In this document: positions 47,082 through 62,000 of the stretch, piece by piece
How the letters are laid out: each line of letters opens with the position of its first letter
Position numbering within the stretch: the first letter of the stretch is position 1
NCBI GenBank assembly: GCA_039621445.1
Contig: CP154957.1
Span: forward strand, 27,140,541-27,204,540
DNA from: Euglena gracilis
Taxonomy: Eukaryota; Euglenida; Euglenophyceae; Euglenales
Length of the DNA stretch: 64,000 nucleotides
Direction: 5' to 3'
Made by a program: the position numbers and the translations under genes
Notes under the pieces: model-generated
The model's database searches: none
Told to the model about the DNA's origin: nothing
The model's input: only the letters and a program-made list of their open reading frames with translations

Positions 47082-50000
47082 ATATTCATGCGAGATTTCT
47101 GGGGGATGCGACGTGCGACGTGTGACGTGTGCACCTGCTTCCATCCTTTCTATTGAATATCGAATACAGCCTGGATTCACAGGTGTGGCAATTGTTCATC
47201 CAACGAGGTGCACAGCCTCGGTAGAGGTCGTTGTGGAACACGGACTGCATGTCCCGCTCCCCATCGTCGCAGTCCCACACACCACCGAAGAACAGGCCGC
47301 GCTTGCGGTCCAGACACACGCTCATCCCGGCCCGGACGGAGGGGGCGATGCCCTGAGTGCGGATCCTCTGCCACTTCATTGTCACCAGCAGGCCAGACTG
47401 TGACGCTCAAACCCTCCAGTGAATTGTTCCCGACATCCAGTGAGGGTAAGTTGCGATGAAAACTTCCAAATCACAAATTCATTCTAACGTGATGACCTCA
47501 TTAGGTCATTGGGTCAAGCTGAAGGGGTGAATGTCAATGAGCAAATTGTGTGGCGACACAAGTTCCATCCTCTTGAATTTGCATCAAATTGCATTGGGTT
47601 GTGTGCCCCAATTCTTGCAAAAAGGTGAGCTAAGAAATGCTGTAATGAGTATTTGGTGCCTTCTGCTTTGCAGCTTTGGGGTCACCCCCCCCAGAGCTAA
47701 ACAAGAAATCCAGGGGGTGAGGAAATTGTTGTCGGAGGCCTCCAGAAAAACTGCAGAAAAAATGTGGAAAATTTGTGGAAATTGCAGAAAAATTGCAGAA
47801 AATCACCGACACTGCCATTTAGGAATTAGCACACTTCTGCTGGAGGGGACTAACAACATTTTCACAAAATTGTCCATCATGCAACATAGCTGTGCGTTTT
47901 GGGTCGTTATTCACATTTTTTCCAACAAAAAGGTCCAAAAATATGATTTTCGCAATTTTTTTTGGAACTCCTCGGGTATGACAGTGCAATAGAATTCTGG
48001 ACACCCCCGAACGTCGTTTCAGTTCCAAAAAGCGGCAGCAGTCATCACCAGGTAGATACTCTTTGGGGATGTGAAGTTGTCGATCAGCTCCCCGGTGGTA
48101 GAATGTGTGAGATCACAAAGTCCGTGGAGTGACACGCTGTATATTCAGAACTGTCCAATGCTGTTCTCGCGATTTGAATTGGAACTTTCGAATTCCCTTC
48201 GCCTTGATGTCTGGTTTCGCAAGTTTCGAGACACGTATTTTCATCCAAAAAACGGGACCGGAAACGACCCCAAAAAAGCCATAATTCTGGAACGGGTCCT
48301 GGATTATGCGATTGCGCAAGGAAAGTCCACCTTTGTGAGCTAAGGTATTGACTGACTGGTATTAGAAATTGACTGACTGGTGTTAGAAAGAAAAAAAACT
48401 GAGTGATTGGTTTTTGGAAGAGTGCATGTGAACCATACTCCCTGTGGAAGGGGGGTTTGATAACTATGGTTGTTGGAGGGGAATTGATATCTGCAATTTT
48501 TCCGCTATTTCCACAGTTTTCTGCATTTTCTGCAATTCTCCACAGTTTTCCGCATTTTTCTGCAATTCTCTGCAATTTTCCTGCAATTTTTTCCCCTTTC
48601 TGCAATTCTCTGCATGCACGAGAAATGGAAGGGCACCTGGGTGCAATTTTGCAATTTTGTTGCAAATTCGCCAAATTTTGCTAAATTTTACAAACTTTGA
48701 CAAAATTTGGCAATTTCTGGGCCTGTTTTCATTTTAAGGGTTCCCCAATTTCTGCTGGGAAACAATTACAACTTAGAAAAATTCCGCATCCTGGACCAGA
48801 TTTACCTGATACCAAACTTTTCGGTAAATTTCTTGCTGTTTTCGGATCGTGGGGGGGTCTGGGGAAAATGAAATTCACTTCTCCCAGCTGTCACAGAAAT
48901 GCATGTTTGAGGTCAGCGGGCTGTGAGTGTTTTTTTTCCATCGAAATGTGTCCTCTCCGTCGAAAAAAAAACCGCAAGAAATCACGAAAATCACGAAAAA
49001 CAAAAAAGAAACAGGTCGGCGGCAGGGTTGGATTGGGGGGGGGGGGACTGCCCCACCTAAATAGTGGCGCAGGCAAAGTGTGAATTTTGGCCCGGCTCAA
49101 AGTGCTGGGCCGAAAAAACGTACCCCCAAAATCGATTCAAAATGCCATTTTGGGAATTTTTGGGGGAAAAAAATGTCAAAATTGCCAAAAAAATTGGCGC
49201 AAAGTGCTGGATGGAAAAAAAAGACCTGTACGGGGTCCAGGGTGCCCTCCCAGATTCGTTCTGGGGGGGGGACTGGAAAATTCCAATTTGCAAATCAAGA
49301 GCATACGACCTTGGCCAGAAAAACAACTGAACACAGGGCTACGTGAACAGCCGAAACTCACTCTGGAAAAGGGGGTTGAACGGAGGAATTTTTCAACAAC
49401 TGAAAACGGATGACTTTCATTGAACCCTGGTCGGCAGGCATCAATCCTGTGGAGGGTCAAAATCAATTTACCGGGAGGACAATTTCTTGAAGGGGTAAAA
49501 TTTTTGTATTTAAATTTTTTGTATTTTTAAATTTTTGGATGCCCGGGCCAAATATCTCTTCGTAAAGAAAAGCTTTTGTGCTGAAGGCACCAAATAAGTT
49601 TTTTGACCCAAACATTGGTCCCCAGAAAGCCGGGGGGAAACCCCAGCCCCGTCAACCACGATGGCTGGGCCCTGCTGTCGCACCGCCCACCAAAACCGGA
49701 CCCTCAGGAAAACTCACTTAGTCTAGCATAATTACTTTTTGTTGACAAGGGAGGGGGTTCCCAAAGGGTGGCTTGGCTCGTCTGGGGGTGAGAGAAAGCC
49801 GGAGTGGCAGAAAAAACCGGAAGGAGGTCGTATTGGTGATGTGCACTGCAGAGTCTCCCCTGGCGTCTCTCCATCGTCCACTGGTCTGGCCTGGGCGGCA
49901 GCGTCATCTGCCACAGGTCCATGTGTGACAACCCTCGGCTGCCTTGGCCCCCCTCCCCCCGCTCTGCGCTGTACCCGCCGAACATGAACAGCGTGTTTTC

Positions 50001-53000
50001 GTAGCATGCCAGCAGGGCTCGACGAGAGGGAAAGAGAGTTGACAATATCAACAGATAGCCTGTTCTCCTGAACATACTATCGCTTAAGGACCCCGGGGGT
50101 CCACTCAGCCATTTTGCTAGACACTGGAAAAACAACAACAAGCCAGACCCCCCCCCAGGGGGTCTGAGGTCCCCCTGACTGGAAAAAAAAATACACTAAC
50201 TAGCCTTGCTGGTAGACCCCCTGGGGGTCTACTTGAGCCAAATTTGGACTTGCTGCAGTCCAGCCCCCCCCCCCTGTGGGGGTACTGCAAACCCTTAAAG
50301 AGAAGCCTGCTCCTGAATCACAAAACAGGCTTCACACCCAATACTTTTCGCGACTGCCCGGCGCCAGAGGTGGCCTGTGTCGCCATCACCAACGTCCGGC
50401 TTGCTGACCTCCCCGCTCATCACCAGCAGCAATCCCTCCCAGGGGATTACTATGTTGCGTGGCGTCGCAATCCCTTTCCCCCACGGCTCGACGGCTACCT
50501 CCACACCCTTACTGTTGATGGGGAACCTCGGTGCCCCCTCCCTGATTACCAAGCCCCTCCTCCCACCTGATGCTCGACTTAGCAGGCACTGCTGAGCCCC
50601 CGGCAGAATTTGGCTGTCCCTTGTGCTTGCTCCTCCGCCACCAAAAGGAAACAGAAGGATGTGCAGCAGCCAATAGCGCAATTGATGTTGTTGTTTTTTT
50701 TCTTTTTCCCCTAAAGTCAACGACCCCGTTCGGGTAAATTGTCAGTAGCCAGCGACGCACATGTGAGGTGCCACCTGCCGTGGGCCCGACATCGTCTCCC
50801 CCTGTGCTGTATCTAACACTCGGGGGGCAGCGCAATGGAGACCGCTGCATGAGGAAGCAATCAACCACAGGACGTCCTGGCTGCCTACGTATGGCAGTAT
50901 GGGGGGGGGTTCGGGTTCAGGGCCCGGTCACGAGGCCGGAAAGTCACTTTCCGGGGCGGCCAACGTATTCTTAGAATACGATCGTGACGCCAATCCAATC
51001 CAATCCAATCCAATACTTTTCGCCAATCATCATATGGTTTTCCTGGGCCCGGCCTGCCCTGGTGACAGTTCCAGTCTGTATGCCAAGATGAGGGCTTGGC
51101 TTCTGAAAAAAATTCAATAAAAAAACCAAAACTTTCCTATCTTTGGATGTTCCCAAAAATTGTGCAAAAAAGTCTGAAACTACAACCCCCCCTCGGGGGA
51201 CCAGTGGCTTAATGTGATAGGGTAATAAGCTGATGGGGTTTTTGACAGCATTTTTTTTTGATATTTTCTGTTATTTTTAGGGATAGGGATAGGATTAGGG
51301 TTACAATTGTTGTTAAAAAGTGGGATTTGGGGTTAGGGTTAAGCCAAAACTAGGAGGAGGTTAGGCCGAAATCGGGCCTTGATTTAGGCACAGTTTCAGG
51401 CTGAATTTAGGCCAAACGGCCAAAATCCTAACCATTGACATGGAGGTGATAATGACTGGCCGTGTACAGAGGTACAGAGGTTCAGAGGTGGTGTACTTTT
51501 TTAGGACTCGGGGGTAGGGGAATCCAACCCACTCGCCCACCCACCCCCCTGGGGGGGGGAGGCTTGGGGGGCCGACTTGTTTGAGGTGTCAATTTTGGGG
51601 TCCAAATTTTTTTTCGGTGCTTCGCGGCAAAAATAGGAGGTACCCACTCAGCAAACCCCCCCCCAGGTCACCAAACTGGAAAAAATATCTGGCTGCGAAT
51701 GAGTCAGGGACGAAGGCAGGCGGAGACTGGCCAGCTGGAACAGGGGGGGGTTGAGCTGCCCCGAGTCGAGCCCTGCCCCCGAGGCAACAGCCCGACCGGG
51801 GTTTCGGCACGTCGTCGTAGGGGCCGTACTCCACCAGCTGCCACTCCGCCGCGCCGTCCACGTCCTGCAGCAGCCACAAGTCATTGTAGTACGTCAGGTC
51901 CACCTGCGCCTTCTCCGCATGGCTGTGGGGCAGCCTGAGGCTTGGGAGGACACGGGAAGGAACCACCACAAAAAAAAGCGAAAATTTTGTTGACCGTTGT
52001 TGATTTTCCGTCAAAGTTGGTGCACTTGTAATGGTCGCATGGTCGCAAAGTTGTGTGCGCAGTGGTGTTTAGTGTTCACTTCAGTTAGAACACTTGGGTA
52101 GTGAGATGTACCCCCCTCTTGTCCAAAACGTGGCAATGTTCTGGGGATGTGCCGCTGACACGGGGGAGCGGGTGCAACGGAACATTACCTTGGCAGACAG
52201 CAAAAAAAAAAGCCCATTATGTGATTTTGATGCTAATTTTTAACTTTAATTTGAAATTTATTTTTTAATAAATAAAAAGACCAACAAAAGGGGTTTTTTC
52301 AAAAGGGGTCATCAATATATTCATCCATATATATTCATCCATATTTTTCAAAAGGGGTAAGCCACCTGCACCTACACCTGCTGCAGAACACATCCTGATT
52401 CCATTTTACCGGCCCTTGAAACCACTTTTTAGGACATTCTAAAAGTGGTTCCTTTGCATAATTGGCAGATTTGGCCATAAATCGGACCAAATTATCAAAT
52501 TTGAGAGAAAAAGCATTCGACCTTCAATGGTGTGAAACAAGGGATTATACTATCTTGCTGCTCCAAAATAATACCAAAGTTTCTGGCAGAGCATTAACAG
52601 AAAATAAGAGTGTTCCAAAAATGTGCCATTGATACAGGGTGTCTGTGCCAACAACACAATATGTCTCGGATAAGGAGGTGATAGATGTCTTTGTGGCAGC
52701 AAGCTACTACTTGGCCCCCCGGGGGGGTCCAAGTAGTAGCTCCAGGTAGTTCCAAGATTTTTTTCGTTATTAATGGAATGGGTTAGGGTTACGACTTAGG
52801 CCTAAGTCTAGGCCTAACTTATGGATTAATGTTAGGTGTACAAGTTAGGCATACAATTAGGCCGAAATTGTAACCCTAACCCTACTCCATCGATGACGCA
52901 AAAATTTTTTGCCCCCCCCCCTGGACAGGGATGGATGGGAAGCCTTGAGGGGGGGGGGGGGTCGGACCCCCCCTCCCGACACGGAGGGGGGGGGGTGGGT

Positions 53001-56000
53001 CGGACCCCCCCCCTCCTCGAAACTGAGGGGGGGCCGAAATTTTTTCGATTTCATGGACGGGCAAAGGGCCGGAAATCGGGTCGGAATCGGTCAAAAAACC
53101 CTGATTTTTCTTTGAAAATCGATACAAAAATGCTCATTTTTTGAATTTTTTTGAACATGTTTTTGGGGGAAAACACCAACACATCAAAAAATGGGCAATA
53201 TGGCCAAAAGTCAGCAAAAGGGGTGTTTTTTGCTCATTTTCCGGCGCGCAGCGCCGAAAGAAAATTTTCTGCTATTTTTGGCACCTGTCAAGGAGGGGGG
53301 GGTGGGGGGTCCGGACCCCCCCTCCCAACATCTAGGGGGGGGGGGTGGTCCGGACCAGGTTTTGAATAGTGCTGAGCTCTTAATAAGCGCAAGCCCACCC
53401 CTTCATTGACCAGCCACTCTGTGGAGCTCTTTGAATTGAAATGAAAGGGTTTTGTGCCTGAAACGGGAGGCCAAGGGTCAAAAATCGCTCATTTTTGGCT
53501 CAAAAACGGGTTTTACGCGTCCGGGAGGCCAAAAAACATCGTTTTGGGCAAAAAAATTTTTTCGATTTTTTTCGACTTTTTTGACCCGGTTTTGACCCAA
53601 AGTCAATGGGTTGGCGGCCCAAAACGGGGCGCTGGCGGGTCGAAAAACGCTCATTTTTGGCTCAAAAACAGTTTTTCCGGGTCCGGGAGGCCAAAAAACA
53701 TCGTTTGGGGCAAAATTTTTTTCGATTTTTTTCGACTTTTTTGGCCGAAAACGGCCGAAAAAGTCGAACAGAGGGAAAAGTGTACAAAATGGCCTAAATT
53801 GGCCGAAAAACGGCCGTATCTCGGGCTAGGCGGTGAGCTGTGGGGAAACCAAAATCCCAGTAGATAGAGCGTTCCAAGGGCTTCAATTTAGGTCTCCGGA
53901 CATTTCCTTTGATTTTGCATCATTTTCGAGAAATTGTGAAAACATCGATTTTTTGACCCCCCCACCCCCTGAAAACGGCGAAAGAAAGTCGAACAGTGGG
54001 AAAAGTGTACAAAACGGCCATCTGCGCCGAAAACGGGCATATCTCGGGCTAGGCGGGGAGTTGCGGGGAAATCAAAATACCAGTAGATAGGGCTTTCCAA
54101 GGGCTTCAAATTAGGTCTCCGTACATTTCCTTTGATTTTGCTTCATTTTGGAGATATTTTGAAAATTGACATTTTTTGGCCAAAATGGCAGAGTCCAAAG
54201 GGGGGGGGGGGCTTATCCAGGGGGGGGCGGGCCAATCCTACCCAGTTTGGACCCCTTCGCGCGTGAATAACTCGGGCCTGGCGGGGAGTTGGGGTCAAAA
54301 CCAGGTGATTCGGAAACTAGGAATCCAGTCGCTCGCGACTGAAAATTTTTTTTTCGGGAACAGGGCCGAGATCATGGTGATAATCCGCCGGTTCCCGAGG
54401 TGGCCCCGAGGGGGGGGGGAGGGGGGGTTCGGGGGGGTTTTCCCCCAGGGGTAAGCTTCGCTCTTACCCATAAAGGGATAAGAGCTCAGCGACCCCCCCC
54501 TACCACCTTACCCCCCCAGGGGGGGGGTGGTCGGGACCCCCCCCCTACCACCTACCTCAATACCGAAGGGCTTCCCATCCATCCCTGCCCCTGGAGCTAC
54601 TACTCGGACCCCTAGTAGCTTGCTGCCGTCTTTGTCTGTACAAAGAGATAAAAAGGAACAAAATTTTATGAGACATCAACAACGGCAGGGCCACCCCACC
54701 CGGAAACCCCCAAACAGCACGAAGTTCTTCTTCCACACCACCATCCGGTGCCCACTGCGGGCGCTGGGCCCGTGCCGGACGTTGTGCTCCGTCCACTCCA
54801 TCTGCTTGAAGTCGAAGCTCCACAGGTCAGGGGCCCGAGGGACGGCCCCCTGGGGCTGGCCAGGATCCCAATCAGCAACACACGTTGGAATTCATATGAG
54901 CCTCCCGGGGGAAAATCCTACCCAATTTGGACCTCTTCGCGGGTGAATACTTGGGCCTGGTTGGGGGTCAAACGGAGGTGTTTCGGAAACTAGAAATCCA
55001 GTCGCTTGCAACTGGAAAAAAATTCTGAGAACGGAGCCGGGATCGCTGAGCTCTTATCTCTTTAGAGTAAGAGCGAAGCTTACCACCGGGGTTGGGGACC
55101 CCCTTGACCCCCCCCCCACCCCCCGCCCCCCCCTGAGTAGGCTGGGGCAGCCGCGGATTATCGATGTGACCTGATTTCCGACCCGAAAAGTTAATAGCCT
55201 ATAGGTTAGGAGAGGGTCCCTAGTTTGTCCAGAGCCCTCACTTTGCCCCCAACTCCCCGCCAGCAGGGGGGGGGGGAATTATGCGGTCTGGCAGGCGGGG
55301 AAAAAATGCGGAAATTATGCGGAAAAATGCGGAAAAATGCGGAAATTATGCGGAAAATATGCGGGGAAAAAATGCGGAAAATATGCGGAAAAAAAATGCG
55401 GAAAATGCGGAAAATATGCCGAAATTCTGTGGAGTCCCAGAACACATGGAGAGGACAGATATATTTATACCTCACAATATGCAGGGCCGATGCCCAAGCT
55501 TGCCAGAAGTCACCAAAATGCAATGGAAAAACAAAGCACAATAAAAATGTTCAGCGGCAGTATGTCCATTGTTCAAAAGACACGGACGCAAATAAACGAT
55601 GCGAACAGGTCAGAGGGAGGTGAAACGCCCAGACAAATCACCATTAAATTGAAGCATGAACTCCAACCTCCGTGCATTTTGTGACAAAGCCCACTGATCG
55701 GCATCCAGCTGTCCGCAAACAGAAAAAAACCTTTCCACACTTGAAGTGGCGACCGGGGTGGAAATCAGAAACAAAACACGTTCACGAAAAAGAGATGGCT
55801 GATGCGTCTTCCACCATTCAATTAACTCCTCTGGGCTGTCAATATCCCTTTTTGTGCATTGCAAATATTGTATGAAATCTTCATCACATCCGTCCAAACG
55901 CAACGCTGAGTAATCTGTGGGAGCTGATGACATAAGAGGCAAATTATTTGGGTTGAGCACGCGACGTTGATGGTAAAACTCAATTTGCTCCTTGCTTTTC

Positions 56001-59000
56001 TCAAAGCGAACATTCAAACCGTCCTGCAACGATTTCAAAACTCTGATGAACATATCACGCAGAAACTGGGCTTGCACCTGAACTAGGACCCTTTTGAAAA
56101 AAAAGGGTCCTGAACGATGAAAGAAGGGTCAGTTGCTCTTCCAAGCGGGGTGAAAACTGCACAGATGAAATTGTGCTGTCCCAAAGTGCCTTGATGAAAA
56201 GCGATTGCTCAAAAGGATTATGTCAAAAAAACCATTGTAACAACGTGATTGAGCAAAAGCTTGGTTGAGGTTCATCAAATAGTCATACAAATACCTCCCC
56301 CCCCCCTTGTCCAACGACCACTAATGTTCGTCTCCGACCGGGGGGGGGGCGGTCGCTAAATTGGCCAATGTTCGTCTCCGACCAGGGGGGGGGGGTCGTT
56401 AGACAAGGGGGGTGGGCCCCAGGTCAGCAATAAATTGGCCACATATGGGGGGTATTTGGTCATTTTGGGCAACTTTGGGCTATTTTCGGCATTTTTGGGG
56501 ACTTCTGCCATTTTTTGGCCACTTTTGACCATTGTTTGGCCACTCTTGGGATTTTTTTGGGTCACTTTGGCCATTTTTTGTCACGTTTGGTTTCATTCAG
56601 CCATTCTTGGCCACTTTTGGCCATTTTTGGTTTCTTTAGCCATTTTTTTGCCGCTTCTGGCCATTTTGGGCTCCCCATGATCTGAAATGAAAACCAGCCG
56701 CAATAACAAGCCCTTCCCATGGGTTTCCTGTGACTTTGCAACCCGATGCAACAACGGGGGGATCTCCTTGGATTTCTCCTTACCCTTTTCTGACTCCTTG
56801 GGCTTCCACGGCATTTTCTTCCACATCCTCAAAAGTATCCAATGGAGTCTCAGGCTCCTCGTCAGGAAGCATCCGTGGTGGAAGGGGGAGAAAAAGAGGA
56901 ACAATCTGCGAAGAGGCAGACAAATTATGCATAAAACAGAGAGATGAAAAGACGAGCACTTGTGCTCCAACATATTGGGGAAACAATGAACCTTGTAGTT
57001 GACCTGAAACGTAAAAAATTCACAAAAAATGCGGAAATTATGCAGAAAAATGTGGAAATTATGCAAAAAAAATGCGGTAATTATGCGGAAAAATACGGAA
57101 AATGCGGGATAATGCGGAAATTATGCGGAAATATGCGGGAAAATGCGGAAAAATGCGGAAAAATGCGGTCAAATGCGAAAATGCGGAAAAATGCGGAAAA
57201 TTTACAAAAAAAATGCGGAAAATATGCGGAAAAAATGCGGAAAAATGTGGAATAATGCGGAATAATGCGGAAATGCGGAAAAATGCGGAATAATGCGGAA
57301 TAATGCGGACCGCATAATCTCCCCCCCTGCCGCCATTGCGGAGATATGGCCCTAGCAAAAAAGTTGTCTACCGTTTTTTTCCCCAAAGAAATTTTGTTGG
57401 ACTGGCAAAAGGGGTCATTTTTGGGGCCAAAAAATCGAAAAGTTCAAAAAATCTCGAAAACGCTGGGGAGTTGAGGGAAAGTAAAGAGTACCTCATTCCA
57501 CAACTTTGGGACGCCCTATCCACCGGTATGCGCGGTTTGGGCCAACTCCCCGCCTGGGCCGAGATATGGCCGTTTTGTGGTTTCGCCATGGGGGACTCTG
57601 CCAAAAATGGGTCATTTTTGGGGTCAAAAAAATCGAAAATTCGAAATATCTCAAAAACGCTGCGGAGTTGAGAAAAAGTAAAGAGGACCTCATTCACAAC
57701 TTTGGGACGCCCGATCGATCGGTATGCGCGGTTTGGGCCAACTCCTCGCCTAGCCCGAGATACGGCCGTTTTGGGGTTTTGGGCCAGTTTTGCCAGTTTT
57801 GGCCATTTCGGGCCTATTCGGGGCCTGAAACCGTAAATTGGCCGTATCTCGGGCTAGACGAGGAGTTGGGAGCCAAACCAAGGGGTCAATCATGAGGTTT
57901 AGGGGGGGGGGTTGACCGTTTTTTTTGAGGTTCCCGGAGTCTGGTTGTGCGATTTTGGGCCATTTTTGGGTATTCGGGGACCCCTTTGGGGGTGTGAGGG
58001 CGGCTGGGCAGGGGGGGGGACCAAAATTCTGAATTTTTTTTTCGCTCAAAAACACTATTTTTTTTAATTTGAACATCAAAAAAAGTGTTTTTGAGCGAAA
58101 AAAAAATTCCGACCCAGACCCCCCCATGCCCCCCCTTAGCGCCCCCCTGGCCGGTGGACTTAGCCATTTTTGGGTCAAAAAGTCGAAAAAATCGAAATTT
58201 TTTTTTGCCCAAAACGATGTTTTTTTGCCTCCCGGACCCGGAAAAGGTGTTTCTGAGCCGAAAACGAGCGTTTTTCAGGCTGGGCCGCCGAGCCGATAGC
58301 CAGGCCGGGCCGGGCCGGGCCGGTTCGTGCAGCGCCGTGCCGTCGGCCGGGCTGGGCTGGGCCAGGTCGCCGGGCCACCGGCCAGGCCGGGCCGTCGGGC
58401 TGCCGGCCGGGCCGGGCCAGGCCGGGCCGCCGGGCCGGGGTGGTCTCCCAAAGAGCTCAGCGGTACGTCACACCCTGGTCACAGTGATAATCCACCGGTT
58501 CCCGAGGTGGCCCGAACCCGGGGGCTCCCACTGGGAGGCTCATATGGGGTTCGGCTGATTTGGCACTGGGAAAGGGGAGGGGAGGGAGGCACCCCTCGGG
58601 GCATGGAAGTGGAACGTGGTGCTCTGCGATGGTGAGGTGAACTCCCCACCGAAGATGTACATCCGTGCCTTGTAGTTGAGGGCCCCCGGCAGGGCCCGGG
58701 TGTCTGGGCGGGGGTTGTGATGGCGCTAAGGGTCCAGCCCCCACACATGATTGGGGCATTTGATCGATCGGGATATGACTGCCGGAAGGCCCAGTCTGAG
58801 CAACTGAGCCAATTTGTTGCTCGGCCCATGGGGGTGGGAGATCATAATTTAAAAATCGCAGGTGGCTTCGTGCACTCGAGGAAAGGTGGACCAGACATGC
58901 CTTGCTTAGAACCATGGTGTACAACAACGTTTGCAACTGTTTTCACTGAATTTACGTCTCATTCTGGATTTCGCCATTCGCCATTCTGCATTCTGCATTT

Positions 59001-62000
59001 TGAGGGGGAGAGATTTCGACGTACGGCCAGGTTGGGGAGGCCCGGACCCCCACCAGTCCCACACCCTCCTGGACAGTGGCACCGCCGAAACAACGAAACA
59101 ATAATTATTTGGCTTAATCGGAAGGGCAATTTGACACCATAAAATCGGCCACCACCGACACCATAAACCATGCTTCGGGGCACTTTTTGAGAATTTTTGT
59201 TGCAATTTTCAATACAAAGCCGGCCCGGAAACCTGGGCCCGTCTGGTCCGAGGGGCACCTAAAGGTCGGACATTTCCTCTTTCAAAAGGCCGGGGGGGGG
59301 GGGGCAAGCCCAGGCAGTCCAGGCTCTGGTCTGGTGGGAGCATCGAGGGGCGGGGAAATACTCTCCGCTCACCGCCCGCCACTGGTCCTTGTCCGCCCGG
59401 TACACCAAGAGGTCGTTGAAGACTTTGAGCCGCTTGCCGCTCCGTCGCCAGGCCCCGTTCTGCTGGGGTGACGGACCTCTTCTCCCCTTCTCCGTCTCCC
59501 CACAAGCCCTCTTTGATTTTGGGACGGTGTGTCAAAATGACGGTACGGTGGCTCAGATGTATGTATGTATGTATGTATGTATGTATGTATGTATGTATGT
59601 ATGTATGTATGTATGTATGTATGTATGTATGTATGTATGTATGTATGTATGTATGTATGTATGTATGTATGTATGTATGTATGTATGTACGTAGGTATGT
59701 ATGTATGTATGTGTGTGTGTATGTATGTATGTATGTATGTATGTATGTATGTATGTATGTATGTATGTATGTATGTATGTATGTATGTATGTATGTATGT
59801 ATGTATGTGTGTATGTATGTATGTGTGTATGCATGTATGTATGTGTGCATGTGTGTATGTGTGTATGTGTGTGTATGTGTGTATGTATGTATGTATTCAC
59901 GGTCTGCAGGGCCTTCCATAGCCCAATTTGTGCCGCTGTGTCCTCGTCTGTGGTGTCGGCCGAAGAATCATCCCCCTTTTGAAAGTGAAAGGACTGCAAT
60001 TGCTGTGCATGCCACACAGCCGGTTCGCTTGTCCCTCAAAGAAATGGCCGACGATGCAAATGGCTCGGGCGCAGATGGGAACCTTCCTCAATGCTCGCCG
60101 CCGAAGAGAACCAATTCGTGCTTAAGGCCAGGCCCCCACTGTCGAGTGTCATCCGCCCCACACTGGCCGCTGGCGGGGCGGCCTGCACGCTGGTAGGGTG
60201 GACAGTGAGGGTGGCGTTGACCCGGGCGCTGGGCACTGTGGTGTCCTCCAGCGAGCATGCCGCGTCCACCTTCTTCTGATGCCGCAGACACGCGTGCTCT
60301 GGATGGAGCCGGCAGGGCATACCATTGCTTCCCGACCCATCGCCGGGGGGGGTTCACTTTCCAGTTTCAAAAAACCAGTCAGTGGGGGGGGGGGGAGGTC
60401 ACTTTTCTTTAACTTTGGCCACTTGGCCAAAAAAAAGCCCAAAATCAACGAATTTTGGTCACCCCCCCAAATTTCTAGCACCTTCGGCGCCGGGTGGCTT
60501 TTTTTTTTGGCCATTCCTGGCCAACCCCACTCCCCCCCCGGAGGGCCTGGAGCCAAAACCAGTCAATTCCCCCCCCGGGGGGGGGGGTCGGACACACCTC
60601 AAGCAATGGCGGCAGCCATGAGGGACACGGAGGTTCAGACTTCTGGCTGAAATTTCTTATGCTTGGGTGGGGCAAATTGCTAACTTTGACTGGGCGGACC
60701 GGATATCAAACCCCGACATGGAAATCAAAGATCTTGCAAAATTTTGGGTCTTGCAGCTGACTTCAATGTCATGTGGCTTAATAAATGAGAGGGTACCCTA
60801 TGCATTCCTGTCATGAAAGGAAAATGCATTTCAGCGGAGTTGCAACTATGTCAGAGCCAGGGTCTAGGGTGTGGTTTGGGGGGGTCCAACCTGTCCCTTG
60901 GGCCGGCGTGGGAGGTACGCTGCCAGCAGTGTCTCCACGTCGTCATACTCCGCCGCCTCCTGTAGCACCTGCTGCTGCTTGCGCTGCCACTTCTGCTGCT
61001 GCTTCTCCTCCTTGCGCCCAGGCTGGCGTATCCCTGAACCAGAAGACCCACCGGTGTTCCAATGCAGATGGCTCGCCTGCCCAAATAAAAAGCATTTCGT
61101 CCCTGCCCCAACCCTTACCCTAACCAGGGGTTTTCTTAAAGACCCCCCCCAGAGGGTGTTCCAGCCGGGCTGAAAAAAGGTGCTGGCTGGAAAAAAAAAG
61201 TGGAAGCGGAACCACAGGGATGGGGGGAAATGAATGTGGGGGGTCCGGCCCCCTAACCGCTGGATCTGGCAAATACCCCGCCGAAAAAAAATGGCAAAAA
61301 AATCCAACTCCAGCTGGGTTGGGATTCTTCAGCGAAATTCTCGGGTGTTAACCCCAAAACCCCCTCAAAAATACCATCTGGGGGCTTTTTTACACCCCCC
61401 TTTACAATTTTTCAGTCCATCCTGGCTTCGCCGGGCTGGATCTCCAGCTTGAAAACTTCCGCAGTGGGGGGATTGGCAACACCCATTTCGAAGTCAAAAA
61501 GAACACGGCAGCCTGGTTGCGCTCCTTCTTCGCCACTGTCAGTCCCTTCCGCTCTCTCGCACAGACCTCCTGGCGCCGAAAGAAAAAAAAACGACCCTCC
61601 CAAGGACGCATGGGAAACCTTGGGGAAAGGGGGGGGGGGTCGGACCCCTCCCTCCTACTGAAGGGGCCAGGAAAATTTTCGGGTTTAAGGACCATACAAT
61701 TGCTTAGCGACCCCGGGGGGGGAGGGGGGTCACTTTCCACTCCGAAAAAACCATTCAGTCACTTTTCCGAAAAAACCAGTCAGTCACTTTACCCCCCCCC
61801 CCCCCCGGGGATCGGCCACTCTTCAGGAGGCAATGAAGAATGGCCAAAAAGTCTCAAAAAATCCAAAAAAATTTCTGGCGCCTTTGGCGCCAGACCAGCC
61901 ACTTTTCATTTTGGGGCCTACCCCCCCCCGGGGGGGGTCTCTTGGCCAAAAAACCAGTCAGTCACTCTGAAAAAAACTAGTCAGTCACCCCCCGGGGGGG

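Noticed and set aside
55225-55684. Overlapping open stretches KNAEKCGNYAEN
   Set aside because: Readings of the GCGGAAAAAT array.
59468-60196. 242-codon MYVC repeat protein
   Set aside because: Product of the (ATGT)n microsatellite; no non-repeat domain is joined to it.
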